DNA from: an uncultured Lachnospiraceae bacterium
GTDB lineage: Bacteria; Bacillota; Clostridia; Lachnospirales; Lachnospiraceae
NCBI GenBank assembly: GCA_902788555.1
Contig: CADAKQ010000001.1
Location: 163,145-227,144 of the forward strand
Length of the DNA: 64,000 nucleotides
Direction: 5' to 3'
Shown: one piece after another, positions 1 to 9,062 of the stretch
Layout: the number at the start of each line of letters is the position of its first letter
Numbering within the stretch: the stretch's first letter is position 1
The notes under the pieces: model-generated
What the model was told of the DNA's origin: nothing
Database searches by the model: none
The model's input: the letters and a program-made list of their open reading frames with translations, nothing else
Program-made: the position numbers and the translations under genes

Positions 1-1
1 A

Positions 2-643
2 ACTACGGAAGCCTTGGTGACCGAAATGGAGCAAAATGTAACGGAGGAAATCATTACTACTGAAGCAACAACGGAGTCTGTTACAGAGCTTACAGAGAAT
101 GACACAACACAAGATACTTCGGAAGAGGAGATAACTACCCGGGCAGAAGAGATAACTACTCAGGCGGAAAGCGATAATGTTGATTTGTCAGGAAAAAATG
201 CTGATAAAAGCTTTGATATTGCTGCATTTGCGGGTATAAACGAAGCTTCCGTCAAGTATTCATATTATATGATTACTGATGAATATCCGTCTATGGATCA
301 TGATGGTGTTGCTATTACCATAGAAGCTCCAAACGGATATAAGCTGCTGGTACTTAAGTTTAATCTTGAAAACAAAACCGGAGATGACCAGTATATTGAC
401 TTATATAGTAAGAATCTTGAATACAGCATAATTATAAATGACAGTAAATCTGCGAAGCAGATGCTTACAATTCTTATAGATGACCTGTATACTTATCAGG
501 GTACCATAAAAGGAAATATGTTTGAAGAGGTTGTTTTACTTTTTCAGGTGTCTGATTCCGTGGCAGAAGAGATAGATAGCGGAAGCTTAAAGCTTAGGGT
601 AACAGATGATAATAATAACAGTACAATAATCAATCTAGATTAA
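2..643 (+). CDS. Secreted or lipoprotein-like protein, 5' end outside window
   Basis: The reading frame is open from the first bases, so the N-terminus (presumably a signal peptide or lipobox) lies upstream. The visible part starts with a Thr/Glu-rich linker of about 50 residues, the same style of low-complexity spacer as in other secreted proteins of this window. It is followed by a ~130-residue globular domain rich in beta-strand patterns. The layout resembles small extracytoplasmic Ig-like domains (DUF4352/DUF5067 type), but I see no decisive motif. It ends 21 bp before cheV. Function unknown; the secreted location is inferred from the linker. Confidence 0.6.
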   Translation, partial: TTEALVTEMEQNVTEEIITTEATTESVTELTENDTTQDTSEEEITTRAEEITTQAESDNVDLSGKNADKSFDIAAFAGINEASVKYSYYMITDEYPSMDHDGVAITIEAPNGYKLLVLKFNLENKTGDDQYIDLYSKNLEYSIIINDSKSAKQMLTILIDDLYTYQGTIKGNMFEEVVLLFQVSDSVAEEIDSGSLKLRVTDDNNNSTIINLD

Positions 644-664
644 TATAATGCAGGGAGGTAGCAT

Positions 665-1579
665 ATGGATACAAATATTTTATTGGAGAGTGGAACTAAC
701 GAGCTGGAGGTACTTGAATTTGTTATAAGGGGTAATCATTACGGAATTAATGTTGAGAAGGTGCGTGAAATTCTTACATATCAGGAGGTTACTCCTATTC
801 CGAATTCGCATCCTTGCATTGAAGGTATTTTTATGCCGAGAGAAGATATAATTACGGTTATTGACTTATTTGCGGCTCTTGGCTTCGACAATGAAGAAAA
901 AAAGAATAATTTCTTTATAGTTACGAATTTTAATAATCTTAATATAGCCTTTGATGTTGAGGCTGTTTTGGGAATTAACAGAGTATCGTGGTCTGATGTT
1001 GTAAAGCCGGATGCATCCGTAAGCGGACCCGGATCGGGTGTAGCAACCGGTATTATTAAAAAAGAAAAAAATCTTTTGATAATCCTTGATTTTGAAAGGA
1101 TAGTTGAGGAAATTTGTCCGGAGACAAGCCTAAAGGTTTCACAGGTTGAAGCTCTTGGTGAAAGAGAAAGAAATGATATACCTATTCTTATTGTCGAGGA
1201 TTCGCTTATGCTTTGTCAGTTGATTAAAGACTCACTTTGTATGGCAGGATACACAAAGCTTACGGTTAAGAATAATGGACAGGAGGCATGGGATTTCCTG
1301 TCAGAGCTTAAGAAAAATAACGGTGTTGATTATGGTGTTAAATGTGTAATAACTGATATAGAGATGCCTCTGATGGACGGACATCATCTGATTAAGCTTA
1401 TAAGAGAAACAGAAGGCTTAAAGCATCTTCCTATAGTTATCTTCTCATCTCTTATTAATGATGATATGAAGAGAAAGGGCAATCTGCTTGGTGCAAACGA
1501 GCAGATTAGTAAGCCGGAGATAGGAAAGCTTGTAAGCGTTCTGGATCATCTGATAGGAAGCAGTATCTACGAAAAATAA
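665..1579 (+). CDS. cheV: CheV-type chemotaxis coupling protein (CheW + receiver)
   Basis: 304 aa with a CheW-like domain at about residues 12-155 and a response-regulator receiver at about 172-300. The receiver has the acidic pair in ILIVEDS, the phospho-acceptor Asp231 in VITDIEMPLMDG, and the late Lys in ISKPE. CheV proteins couple chemoreceptors to CheA and use receiver phosphorylation for adaptation. The start is ATG preceded by GGGAGGTAGCAT. No other che genes are visible nearby, so it may be an orphan linked to chemotaxis genes elsewhere. Family assignment is firm; in-cell role is inferred. Confidence 0.9.
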   Translation: MDTNILLESGTNELEVLEFVIRGNHYGINVEKVREILTYQEVTPIPNSHPCIEGIFMPREDIITVIDLFAALGFDNEEKKNNFFIVTNFNNLNIAFDVEAVLGINRVSWSDVVKPDASVSGPGSGVATGIIKKEKNLLIILDFERIVEEICPETSLKVSQVEALGERERNDIPILIVEDSLMLCQLIKDSLCMAGYTKLTVKNNGQEAWDFLSELKKNNGVDYGVKCVITDIEMPLMDGHHLIKLIRETEGLKHLPIVIFSSLINDDMKRKGNLLGANEQISKPEIGKLVSVLDHLIGSSIYEK

Positions 1580-1591
1580 ATCTGTGTCAAA

Positions 1592-1634
1592 TATGTCACG
1601 GGGGCGTTTCTTTTCGGAACGTCCCCGTGACATA
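1592..1634. repeat. Strong intergenic hairpin between cheV and argD
   Basis: Near-perfect inverted repeat, arms TATGTCACGGGGGCGTT and AACGTCCCCGTGACATA around a TCTTTTCGG-like loop. No T-run follows on either side, so it is not a typical intrinsic terminator. It resembles dispersed GC-rich TGTCACGGG hairpins, and a related TGTGTCATGGGACG sequence occurs as a tandem repeat at 16939-17004. It may limit read-through or protect the cheV mRNA 3' end. Confidence 0.6.
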
Positions 1635-1661
1635 ATGTAAATGCGTTAGGAGATAGATAGT

Positions 1662-2873
1662 ATGAAATTAAGTGAAACAGGTAAGAAAAAAGATGATATC
1701 AAGGATATGTATGATACATATTTTTATGAGACCTTTAAGAGGTTTGATTTTATAGCGGAAAGTGGTCATGATGCGTATCTTGTGGATGAAAACGGAAAGG
1801 AATATCTGGATTTTATGGCAGGTATAGCCGTAAATAGTGCGGGACACTGTAATCCTAAGGTTGTTGAAGCAATCAAGGCTCAGTGTGAAACCCTTATACA
1901 TGCTTCAAATTACTGCTATACAATTCCACAGGGGATGTTGGCAGAGCTTATTTGTACAAGTATTGGTATGGAAAAAATATATTTTCAAAATTCCGGAGCA
2001 GAGGCAAATGAGGTCATGATGAAGCTTGCGAGAAAGTACGGAAAGGATAATTACGGACCTAATCGTTATAAGATTGTAACTGCGACAAACAGCTTTCACG
2101 GCAGAACGCTTGCTACACTTGCTGCTACCGGACAGCCGGGGTCGGCAATTCAGCACAATTATGATCCGTTCATTCCGGGTATAACATATGCGGAGTTTAA
2201 TAATCTTAAGGCTTTTGAGGATGCCTGTGATGATGATACGATTGCAGTTATGGTCGAGCCTGTTCAGGGTGAGGGCGGTGTTATACCGGCAGATAAAGAG
2301 TTCCTTCAAGGACTAAGACAACTTTGTGATGAACGAAATATGCTTCTTTTATTTGATGAGGTTCAGACCGGATGGGGAAGAACCGGAAGCCTGATGGCTT
2401 ATATGGGATATGGTGTAAAGCCGGATTGTGTAAGTATGGCTAAGGCTATGGGTGGCGGTATGCCTATAGGTGCTATGTGTACAAGCCAAAAGCTTGCACT
2501 GACCTTTGGCCCGGGAGCACACGGAAGCACTTATGCCGGAAATCCTGTCTGCTGTGCAGCTTCTTATGCACAGGTAAAGGAGATAATTGATAATAATCTT
2601 TCGGATAACTCTCAAAAAATGGGAGAATATTTCAGGGAGAAGCTAAAAGGTCTTACTCATGTTAAAGAGGTAAGAGGTCTTGGACTTATGGTAGGTGTTG
2701 AGTTTGACAGGGATATAGCAACAGATGTCAAGTATAAGTCTGTTGATGAAGGATTGCTTATGACGGCTGTCAGACCTTCTGTTATAAGACTTGTGCCGCC
2801 TCTCAATGTTACAAAAGAGGAATGCGATAAGGCTTTTGAAATTATAGATAAGGTTGTAAAAGAGCTTGTTTAA
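1662..2873 (+). CDS. argD: Acetylornithine aminotransferase-family PLP enzyme
   Basis: 403 aa, class-III PLP aminotransferase. It contains the PLP-phosphate region NSGAEANE, the Asp of LLLFDEVQTGWGRTG, and the Schiff-base Lys in SMAKAMGGGMPIGAM. Length and motif order match ArgD, which transaminates N-acetylglutamate semialdehyde in arginine synthesis; the family also includes succinylornithine and ornithine aminotransferases. Start ATG follows AGGAGATAGATAGT. No other arg genes are adjacent, so the substrate is inferred by similarity. Confidence 0.85.
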   Translation: MKLSETGKKKDDIKDMYDTYFYETFKRFDFIAESGHDAYLVDENGKEYLDFMAGIAVNSAGHCNPKVVEAIKAQCETLIHASNYCYTIPQGMLAELICTSIGMEKIYFQNSGAEANEVMMKLARKYGKDNYGPNRYKIVTATNSFHGRTLATLAATGQPGSAIQHNYDPFIPGITYAEFNNLKAFEDACDDDTIAVMVEPVQGEGGVIPADKEFLQGLRQLCDERNMLLLFDEVQTGWGRTGSLMAYMGYGVKPDCVSMAKAMGGGMPIGAMCTSQKLALTFGPGAHGSTYAGNPVCCAASYAQVKEIIDNNLSDNSQKMGEYFREKLKGLTHVKEVRGLGLMVGVEFDRDIATDVKYKSVDEGLLMTAVRPSVIRLVPPLNVTKEECDKAFEIIDKVVKELV

Positions 2874-2975
2874 CAGGTATACTTTGATATATAAGCAGGG
2901 TAGAATAATAAGGTAAGATATAGTGTTACAATCAAAATAATATTTTAATGAAAATGTTGTTAAGTGAGGTATGTG

Positions 2976-4355
2976 ATGGAAAGACAGAATGCTTGGAAGA
3001 CATATGATGAGAAAGTCTTAAAGGAGGTTGATGAGTTAAGTATAGGCTACAGAGATTTTCTTAATAACGGAAAAACTGAAAGAGAGTGTGTAAAGCAGAT
3101 TATAAAGGCAGCCCGTGAAAAAGGATATGTTAATCTTTCGGAGCTTCTTAATGATGAAAGGGGTATTAAAAAGGGAGATAAAATATACAGTATATGTATG
3201 GATAAAACCGTAGCCTTGTTCAATATAGGTGAGGCACCTATTGAGCAGGGTATAAATATACTCGGTGCACATATTGATTCTCCCCGTATGGATATAAAGC
3301 AGAATCCACTGTACGAAAAGGGGGATTTCGCTTATCTGGATACACATTATTATGGTGGTATTAAAAAATATCAATGGGTAACCCTGCCTCTTGCAATACA
3401 TGGCGTTGTAGTTAAAAAGGATGGTAAGATAATTGAGGTTTCCATAGGAGAAAGTGAAGAGGATCCGGTTTTCTGTGTTACGGATTTGCTTATTCATCTT
3501 GCGGGAGAGCAGATGGAGAAGAAAGCAAATAAAGTAATTGAAGGAGAAAATCTTGATATTTTATTTGGAAGCATACCTTTAAAGGATGAGGAGAAGGATG
3601 CAGTCAGGAAAAATGTATTAAATATCATAAAGGATAAGTATGATATGGATGAGGATGATTTCATATCTGCCGAGCTTGAGGTGGTTCCTGCCGGAAAAGC
3701 AAGAGAATCCGGAATAGATAAAAGTATGATTATGGCCTATGGTCAGGATGACAGAGTATGTGCATACACATCCCTGCTCGCTATGCTTGAGGTTGATAAT
3801 GTCGGTAAGACAACCTGTTGTCTTCTTACAGATAAAGAAGAGATAGGCAGTGTAGGTGCTACAGGTATGCAGTCGAGGTTTTTTGAAAATACTGTTGCTG
3901 AAATTATTAATTTGATGGAGGATTACAGTGATATTAAGCTTAGAAGATGTCTTGCTGCATCGAGAATGCTTTCTTCAGACGTGAATGCCGGATATGATCC
4001 GTTATTTGAAAGTGCATTTGATAAAAATAATGCCTCATACTTTGGAAGAGGTGTTGTATTCAGTAAATTTACCGGTTCGAGAGGAAAATCCGGGTCGAAT
4101 GATGCAAATGCAGAATATATAGCTGATATAAGAAGTATCATGGATAAAAATAATATTTGCTTTCAAACCGCAGAGCTTGGAAAGGTAGATGTGGGCGGAG
4201 GCGGAACCATAGCTTATATACTTTCGCTTTATGGCATGGAGGTAATTGATTGCGGTGTTGCTGTACTCAATATGCATGCACCGTGGGAGATTACGTCAAA
4301 GGCCGATATATATGAGGCATATAAATGCTATAAGGCTTTTTTAAGGGAAGCATAG
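2976..4355 (+). CDS. M18-family zinc aminopeptidase
   Basis: About 459 aa, the usual length for M18 aspartyl/aminopeptidase I. Motifs for the co-catalytic zinc site are visible: HIDSPRMD near residue 95, DDRVCAYTS around 260, the acidic DKEEIGSVG around 290, and a C-terminal MHAPWEITSKAD with the last His ligand. It probably trims N-terminal residues from peptides in the cytosol. The chosen ATG at 2976 sits 7 nt after GTGAGGT; a GTG at 2964 is an alternative. It is transcribed alone between argD and the sensor kinase. Confidence 0.88.
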   Translation: MERQNAWKTYDEKVLKEVDELSIGYRDFLNNGKTERECVKQIIKAAREKGYVNLSELLNDERGIKKGDKIYSICMDKTVALFNIGEAPIEQGINILGAHIDSPRMDIKQNPLYEKGDFAYLDTHYYGGIKKYQWVTLPLAIHGVVVKKDGKIIEVSIGESEEDPVFCVTDLLIHLAGEQMEKKANKVIEGENLDILFGSIPLKDEEKDAVRKNVLNIIKDKYDMDEDDFISAELEVVPAGKARESGIDKSMIMAYGQDDRVCAYTSLLAMLEVDNVGKTTCCLLTDKEEIGSVGATGMQSRFFENTVAEIINLMEDYSDIKLRRCLAASRMLSSDVNAGYDPLFESAFDKNNASYFGRGVVFSKFTGSRGKSGSNDANAEYIADIRSIMDKNNICFQTAELGKVDVGGGGTIAYILSLYGMEVIDCGVAVLNMHAPWEITSKADIYEAYKCYKAFLREA

Positions 4356-4391
4356 CCTGTAATATTTTAAACGGGCATAATCGAAAAACTT

Positions 4392-7300
4392 ATGGTAAGA
4401 TATATGAAGAATAAAACAAGACAATTAAAGAGAAAAATTCAGGCATTCCTTATGGTATGCCTTTTTCTCGTGTCAATAGCTTATGTATCGTTTGATTCCT
4501 ATGCAAGGGATACATTTCTTTCTTCGTTTACCCAGACAATATTCAATCAAAGCAATGGTATTGGTAACAATGAAGTAAACTGTCTTCTTCAATCCTCATC
4601 AGGATATATATGGGTTGGAACGGACGGAGGCTTATACAGATATAATGGCTCCGGATTTGTAGCAATAAATCTGTGGAATACCGAGAGTGCGGATGTTTAT
4701 TCTATTAACTGTCTTATACAGGATTCGAAAGGAAGAGTTTGGATTGGAACAGACAATTACGGTTTGTTTTATTTTAAAGACGGAGAATATAAGCATCTTG
4801 AAAATGAATACTATGATGGCTTAAAAGCAATAAATGATATATGTGAGACGGAAAGCGGCAGGATTTTTGTCACAACGCCTAAAGGAATTTATGAGGCAAA
4901 GGAGGAAACTGATGGTACGGTTTTTCTTTCAGCTTTATCTATGGATGAAACGGAAGGTGTTGAATTCGGAGATGTTGAGGTTATAGGAGACAGAATTTAT
5001 GCCATTTCGGGTAAAAGTGAAATTTATATATTTGAAAATGAGGAAATACTTGAAAGGATAAATACTCAGGAAATTTCCGCAGGCGATGATTTAAGATGCT
5101 TAAGTATTATAAACCAAAAGGTGTATGCAGGAACCTCAGGAAGAAGCATTATATCTTTAGACGGTGTAGAAGGCTATGAGATTATTGACACGGATGTTTA
5201 CGGAATCAATCAAATAATGTGTGATAACAGCGGGTTGATATGGGTATGTGCAGATAACGGAATTGGTTTTATAGCTTCTGACGGAAGCTTTATAAGACTA
5301 AGTGAATGTATCATAGACAGCTATTTATCGGATATAATTGAAGATTATGAGGGGAATTATTGGATTTCCTCGGCAAGAATGGGAGTGTTGATGCTCTCAA
5401 AGAGTAAGTTCGTAGATTTTAATATGTTTACGGGTATGCCGGAAACAATGGTAAACGCTGTTTATGTTTATAAAAACAACCGTTATATATGTACAGATGA
5501 TGGTCTTATTATCTATAACGTAAACGGAGAGCGTGTCAATAATGAGCTTACAGATGCACTGGATGGTATAAGCGTAAAAAATATAATTGCGGATTCCGAG
5601 GGGAATCTCTGGATAAGTACATACAGAAAATACGGACTGATGAAATATACCTTTGGAATGGAAACCTTTGAGGAAAGCGTAAATAATATTACGAGAGGCT
5701 CCGGACTTCCGAGTAATTCCGTTAATTCCTGTGTGGAGCTTGATAACGGTAATATTGCGGTTGCTACAACTGAGGGAATAGCAGTTGTAAACAAGGACTG
5801 TGAGGTCATACATAAATTCGATAAAAAAGACGGATTAAGCGATGATGAAGTGCTTTGTATATGTCAGGGATATAATGGATATATATATGCGGGAACAGAT
5901 GGGGGAAGTCTTTACATTTTCAGAAGAAATATCGGTGAGATTGTAGATACCTTCAATTCCGATAATGGTCTTAATGCAGGTATGATTACATCCATAGAAC
6001 CCGGCGAAAAGGGCTTATGGATTGGTACTGACAACGGACTTGGATTCTATAATGATACATATAGAACGATAACCAATATAGAATATTCAAATAATATTTA
6101 TGATATTATAATAAATGATGAATTTGTCTGGCTTATAAGCTCTATGGGAGTTTTGCGTACTACCGAAGAGGAACTGCTTGGTTCAAACGGTATTTCGGGA
6201 AGATATCTGGATGCCGATGACGGACTTGGTAAAACCATAAATACATATAGTAATTCCTTTATTGACAGAAACGGAATTTTATATATATGCTGTAATACAG
6301 GTATATGCTCACTGGACACTAAAAATATATCTTATAACCAGATACCGCCTAAGATAAGGGTTACAGCCGTTGATGTGGATGGAAAAAAGTATGAATTTGA
6401 TGATTTTGCCAATGGTCTTGAGGTTGCAAGTGATGTATCAAGGATAACGATTGATTTTGCGGTATTCAGCTATAGAAACAGGGGAGATATACAGGTTGAA
6501 TATATGCTTGAGGGCTTTGACAGTGAACCGATTTTGCTGTCCGGAAGAGATACGATGCAGGCTGTATATACCAACCTTGAAGGGGGAATATATACCTTCC
6601 GTATAAATGCTTATAATGGTGACAATACACCGTGTGAAAATGAGATTTCATTTATAATTGAAAAAGAAAACAGCTTTACTGAAAATCCTGTATCAAGAAT
6701 AATAATAGTTTCTGTGGTTTTGATTGTTTTACTGCTTATAACCATCGGTATACTCGGGATGCGAAAAAGCATTAAAAATAAAAACAAAGAGCTTGAAGAG
6801 CTATCCAAGGAGCACGAGGAGGTTATCAAAACCAGCACGGCGAAAAATGACTATCTTGCCAATATGAGTAATGAGATTAAAACTCCGGTCAATGCAATGA
6901 TTTCAAAAGCGGACGAACTCATAAAGCTTATGGATGCCGAGGATGCCTATAAGGAAAATGTTCAAGATATATATGATATTGGAAACGGAATACTTGAAAA
7001 GGTGGATGATATAATTCTTCTGGCAAAGATAGAAGCAGGAAGAATCGAGTGTGTAAATGCTCCATACTCGGTTTCTACGATTATTTATGAACTGTCGGAA
7101 TATGCAAAGGAAAGTATAGATAGCGAAAATATCAGACTTTTTGTTGAGCTTGGTGACAATATAACGGATAATTTAATCGGAGACGGAGATAAGGTTGAAA
7201 GTATCTTAAAGATATTTGTTGATAATGCAATTAAATATACAAAGGAAGGCTCAATAACCATATCCGTTGATGCATATGAATTTAGTGATAAGGAAGTAAA

Positions 7301-8750
7301 TATGAGCTATACCATATCCGATACCGGAATAGGTATTCAGGATGAAAGACTTTCCGAGATTTTTGAAGTATATGGTGCTACTGACAATAAGAAGGGAAGC
7401 GGCAATAAGACTAACGGTATTGGACTTGCTATAGCCAAGGGCTATTCCAAGCTGATAGATGGTGATATATCTGTAGAAAGTGTTTATGGTGGAGGCTCTA
7501 ATTTTACACTTTCACTTAATCAGAAAATCGCTGATGACATGGTTGCCGAGCGCGGAAGAGAAAGAATAGATGATATAGTCTCTCAGGAGATTGCAGATAA
7601 AATGTGGCTGCCTTCGGTTAAGGCACTTGTTGTGGATGATGAAGCCGTAAGCCGCGAGGTTTCGGTTAAAACACTTGAGGGCTTTGAAATGAGTGTTGAT
7701 ACGGCTGACACGGGCATGACAGCAATTGATATGGTTATGAACAATGATTATGATGTTGTTTTTATGGATCTTGTTATGCCTATTATGAATGGTACGGATG
7801 CAATGAAGGAAATCCGCAGTCTGGATGGCGAAAAATACCTTTTACTTCCTATATTTGCATTGGATTATAATACCATATCAGACAACAGCGATGTTTTAAT
7901 GGAAGACGGTTTCTCGGGTATAATTTTAAAGCCTATGGATGTAAGAAGAGTGGCAGCAATACTTATGGATTGCCTTCCTGAGGATAAAATAAAGGAAAAA
8001 TCAAGTAATGTAAACGAATATATAAGTAATTCCAAGTATTATGAGGGATTAAGTAAGCTTGAATCAGAGATAAATATTAGAAAGGCTATTGAAAAAATAG
8101 GTGGAAGTATAGATGTATTTAATAAGATACTGAGATCCTTTTATAAGAAAAACAGTAACCTGAAGGACATAATAGAAGCACATGGTGTAAATGATACCAG
8201 ATGGTTAAAGCAAAGAATCCACACATTGAAGGCATCAAGCTATAATGTCGGAGCATATGCATTTTCACAGGAAGCAGCAAGAATAGAGGCAGCAGTTAAT
8301 TCTAATAATAAAATTTATATGCATAATAATTACGAAAAGCTGATTGTACATCTTGATGAGCTTATGAAAGAAATCGGTGAATATTTTGAATATGTTGATA
8401 ATTTAAATGAAGGTGAAACCGTTGAAGGTATTGAGTATAGGAAAATAACAGATAAAGACATGCAGCTTTCCAAGGAAAATGTATACTCAGATGACGAGCA
8501 GACTAAGGAAGATAAATATTCGGAAGAAACAAATACTGAAGGAATTAATCTTCTCCTTCTTGAAGAGATTAGAACGGCTGTCGTTAATGAAAAATATGAT
8601 TTAATCAAAGACAAGGCCGGTAAGCTTAATCAGTACACCTATGAAGGTGAGGATAATGATTTTATGCTCGTTCTTAACGAAAGCATAGAGAAAAAGGATT
8701 ATGATAAGATTAAAGAATTGATTACAACCTATATTGATTTAAATTCTTAA
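4392..8750 (+). CDS. Giant hybrid sensor protein: propeller sensor, kinase-like core with Asn in the H-box, receiver, Hpt
   Basis: 1452 aa. An N-terminal anchor (about residues 14-34) precedes an extracytoplasmic region with many two-component-propeller blades (repeats of the type GYIWVGTDGGLYRYN) and a Y_Y_Y domain near 690-770. A membrane segment follows (IIIVSVVLIVLLLITIGIL), then a HisKA/HATPase core, a receiver (Asp1126 in VVFMDLVMP, Lys in LKPMD) and an Hpt domain with His1277 in RIHTLKASS. The architecture matches hybrid two-component sensors for polysaccharide breakdown products. The H-box reads MSNEIKTP: the phospho-acceptor His is Asn827, while the N, G1 (DTGIGI) and G2 (GIGLAIA) boxes remain. 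The receiver also lacks the usual switch Thr (FALD). It may act as a pseudokinase or phosphorelay scaffold. Start could also be the ATG at 4404. Confidence 0.88.
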   Translation: MVRYMKNKTRQLKRKIQAFLMVCLFLVSIAYVSFDSYARDTFLSSFTQTIFNQSNGIGNNEVNCLLQSSSGYIWVGTDGGLYRYNGSGFVAINLWNTESADVYSINCLIQDSKGRVWIGTDNYGLFYFKDGEYKHLENEYYDGLKAINDICETESGRIFVTTPKGIYEAKEETDGTVFLSALSMDETEGVEFGDVEVIGDRIYAISGKSEIYIFENEEILERINTQEISAGDDLRCLSIINQKVYAGTSGRSIISLDGVEGYEIIDTDVYGINQIMCDNSGLIWVCADNGIGFIASDGSFIRLSECIIDSYLSDIIEDYEGNYWISSARMGVLMLSKSKFVDFNMFTGMPETMVNAVYVYKNNRYICTDDGLIIYNVNGERVNNELTDALDGISVKNIIADSEGNLWISTYRKYGLMKYTFGMETFEESVNNITRGSGLPSNSVNSCVELDNGNIAVATTEGIAVVNKDCEVIHKFDKKDGLSDDEVLCICQGYNGYIYAGTDGGSLYIFRRNIGEIVDTFNSDNGLNAGMITSIEPGEKGLWIGTDNGLGFYNDTYRTITNIEYSNNIYDIIINDEFVWLISSMGVLRTTEEELLGSNGISGRYLDADDGLGKTINTYSNSFIDRNGILYICCNTGICSLDTKNISYNQIPPKIRVTAVDVDGKKYEFDDFANGLEVASDVSRITIDFAVFSYRNRGDIQVEYMLEGFDSEPILLSGRDTMQAVYTNLEGGIYTFRINAYNGDNTPCENEISFIIEKENSFTENPVSRIIIVSVVLIVLLLITIGILGMRKSIKNKNKELEELSKEHEEVIKTSTAKNDYLANMSNEIKTPVNAMISKADELIKLMDAEDAYKENVQDIYDIGNGILEKVDDIILLAKIEAGRIECVNAPYSVSTIIYELSEYAKESIDSENIRLFVELGDNITDNLIGDGDKVESILKIFVDNAIKYTKEGSITISVDAYEFSDKEVNMSYTISDTGIGIQDERLSEIFEVYGATDNKKGSGNKTNGIGLAIAKGYSKLIDGDISVESVYGGGSNFTLSLNQKIADDMVAERGRERIDDIVSQEIADKMWLPSVKALVVDDEAVSREVSVKTLEGFEMSVDTADTGMTAIDMVMNNDYDVVFMDLVMPIMNGTDAMKEIRSLDGEKYLLLPIFALDYNTISDNSDVLMEDGFSGIILKPMDVRRVAAILMDCLPEDKIKEKSSNVNEYISNSKYYEGLSKLESEINIRKAIEKIGGSIDVFNKILRSFYKKNSNLKDIIEAHGVNDTRWLKQRIHTLKASSYNVGAYAFSQEAARIEAAVNSNNKIYMHNNYEKLIVHLDELMKEIGEYFEYVDNLNEGETVEGIEYRKITDKDMQLSKENVYSDDEQTKEDKYSEETNTEGINLLLLEEIRTAVVNEKYDLIKDKAGKLNQYTYEGEDNDFMLVLNESIEKKDYDKIKELITTYIDLNS

Positions 8751-8788
8751 TTATTATTGTTTTATGTAGCAAAAAATTATTTTTTTAG

Positions 8789-8817
8789 TTGACACGAGCA
8801 AAACATTATGTTAATAT
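8789..8817 (+). promoter_or_regulatory. Promoter of tRNA-Gly
   Basis: TTGACA at 8789-8794 and TAATAT at 8812-8817 with a 17-bp spacer, about 30 bp upstream of the mature tRNA. This is a near-consensus housekeeping sigma promoter. Confidence 0.8.
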
Positions 8818-8848
8818 ATGTCTTGTCGTGATGACACGGCAAGCAAAT

Positions 8849-8920
<72 letters not shown>

Positions 8921-8925
8921 CTTAT

Positions 8926-8963
8926 AAAAAATAGGGAATACCGAATGGTATTCCCTATTTTTT
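8926..8963. terminator. Bidirectional-looking terminator after tRNA-Gly
   Basis: Perfect stem AAAAAATAGGGAATACC / GGTATTCCCTATTTTTT with loop GAAT. It terminates tRNA-Gly and could work from the opposite side too. Confidence 0.85.
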
Positions 8964-8965
8964 AT

Positions 8966-9060
8966 GAGACCCTACGGGTCTCAAAGGTTCGATCTGTCTC
9001 GTCTGTCGACTCGGTCCTCGCTAAACGCTTGCCACCGGACACCCTGCGCCGTCTCGCGCT
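8966..9060 (+). repeat. tRNA-3'-end-linked repeat, Gly copy
   Basis: A small inverted repeat GAGACCC-TAC-GGGTCTC (8966-8982) precedes GGTTCGATC (8986-8994), identical to the T-loop side of tRNA-Gly. A GC-rich insert follows (8995-9048), then CCGTCTCGCGCT (9049-9060), identical to the last 12 nt of tRNA-Gly. The insert shares GCTAAACGCTTGCCACCGG with the two copies downstream of tRNA-Leu at the far end of the window, although its hairpin 3' arm is degraded here (GGACACC instead of GGCAAGC). It is not protein-coding. Its origin is discussed in the findings. Confidence 0.8.
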
Positions 9061-9062
9061 TT

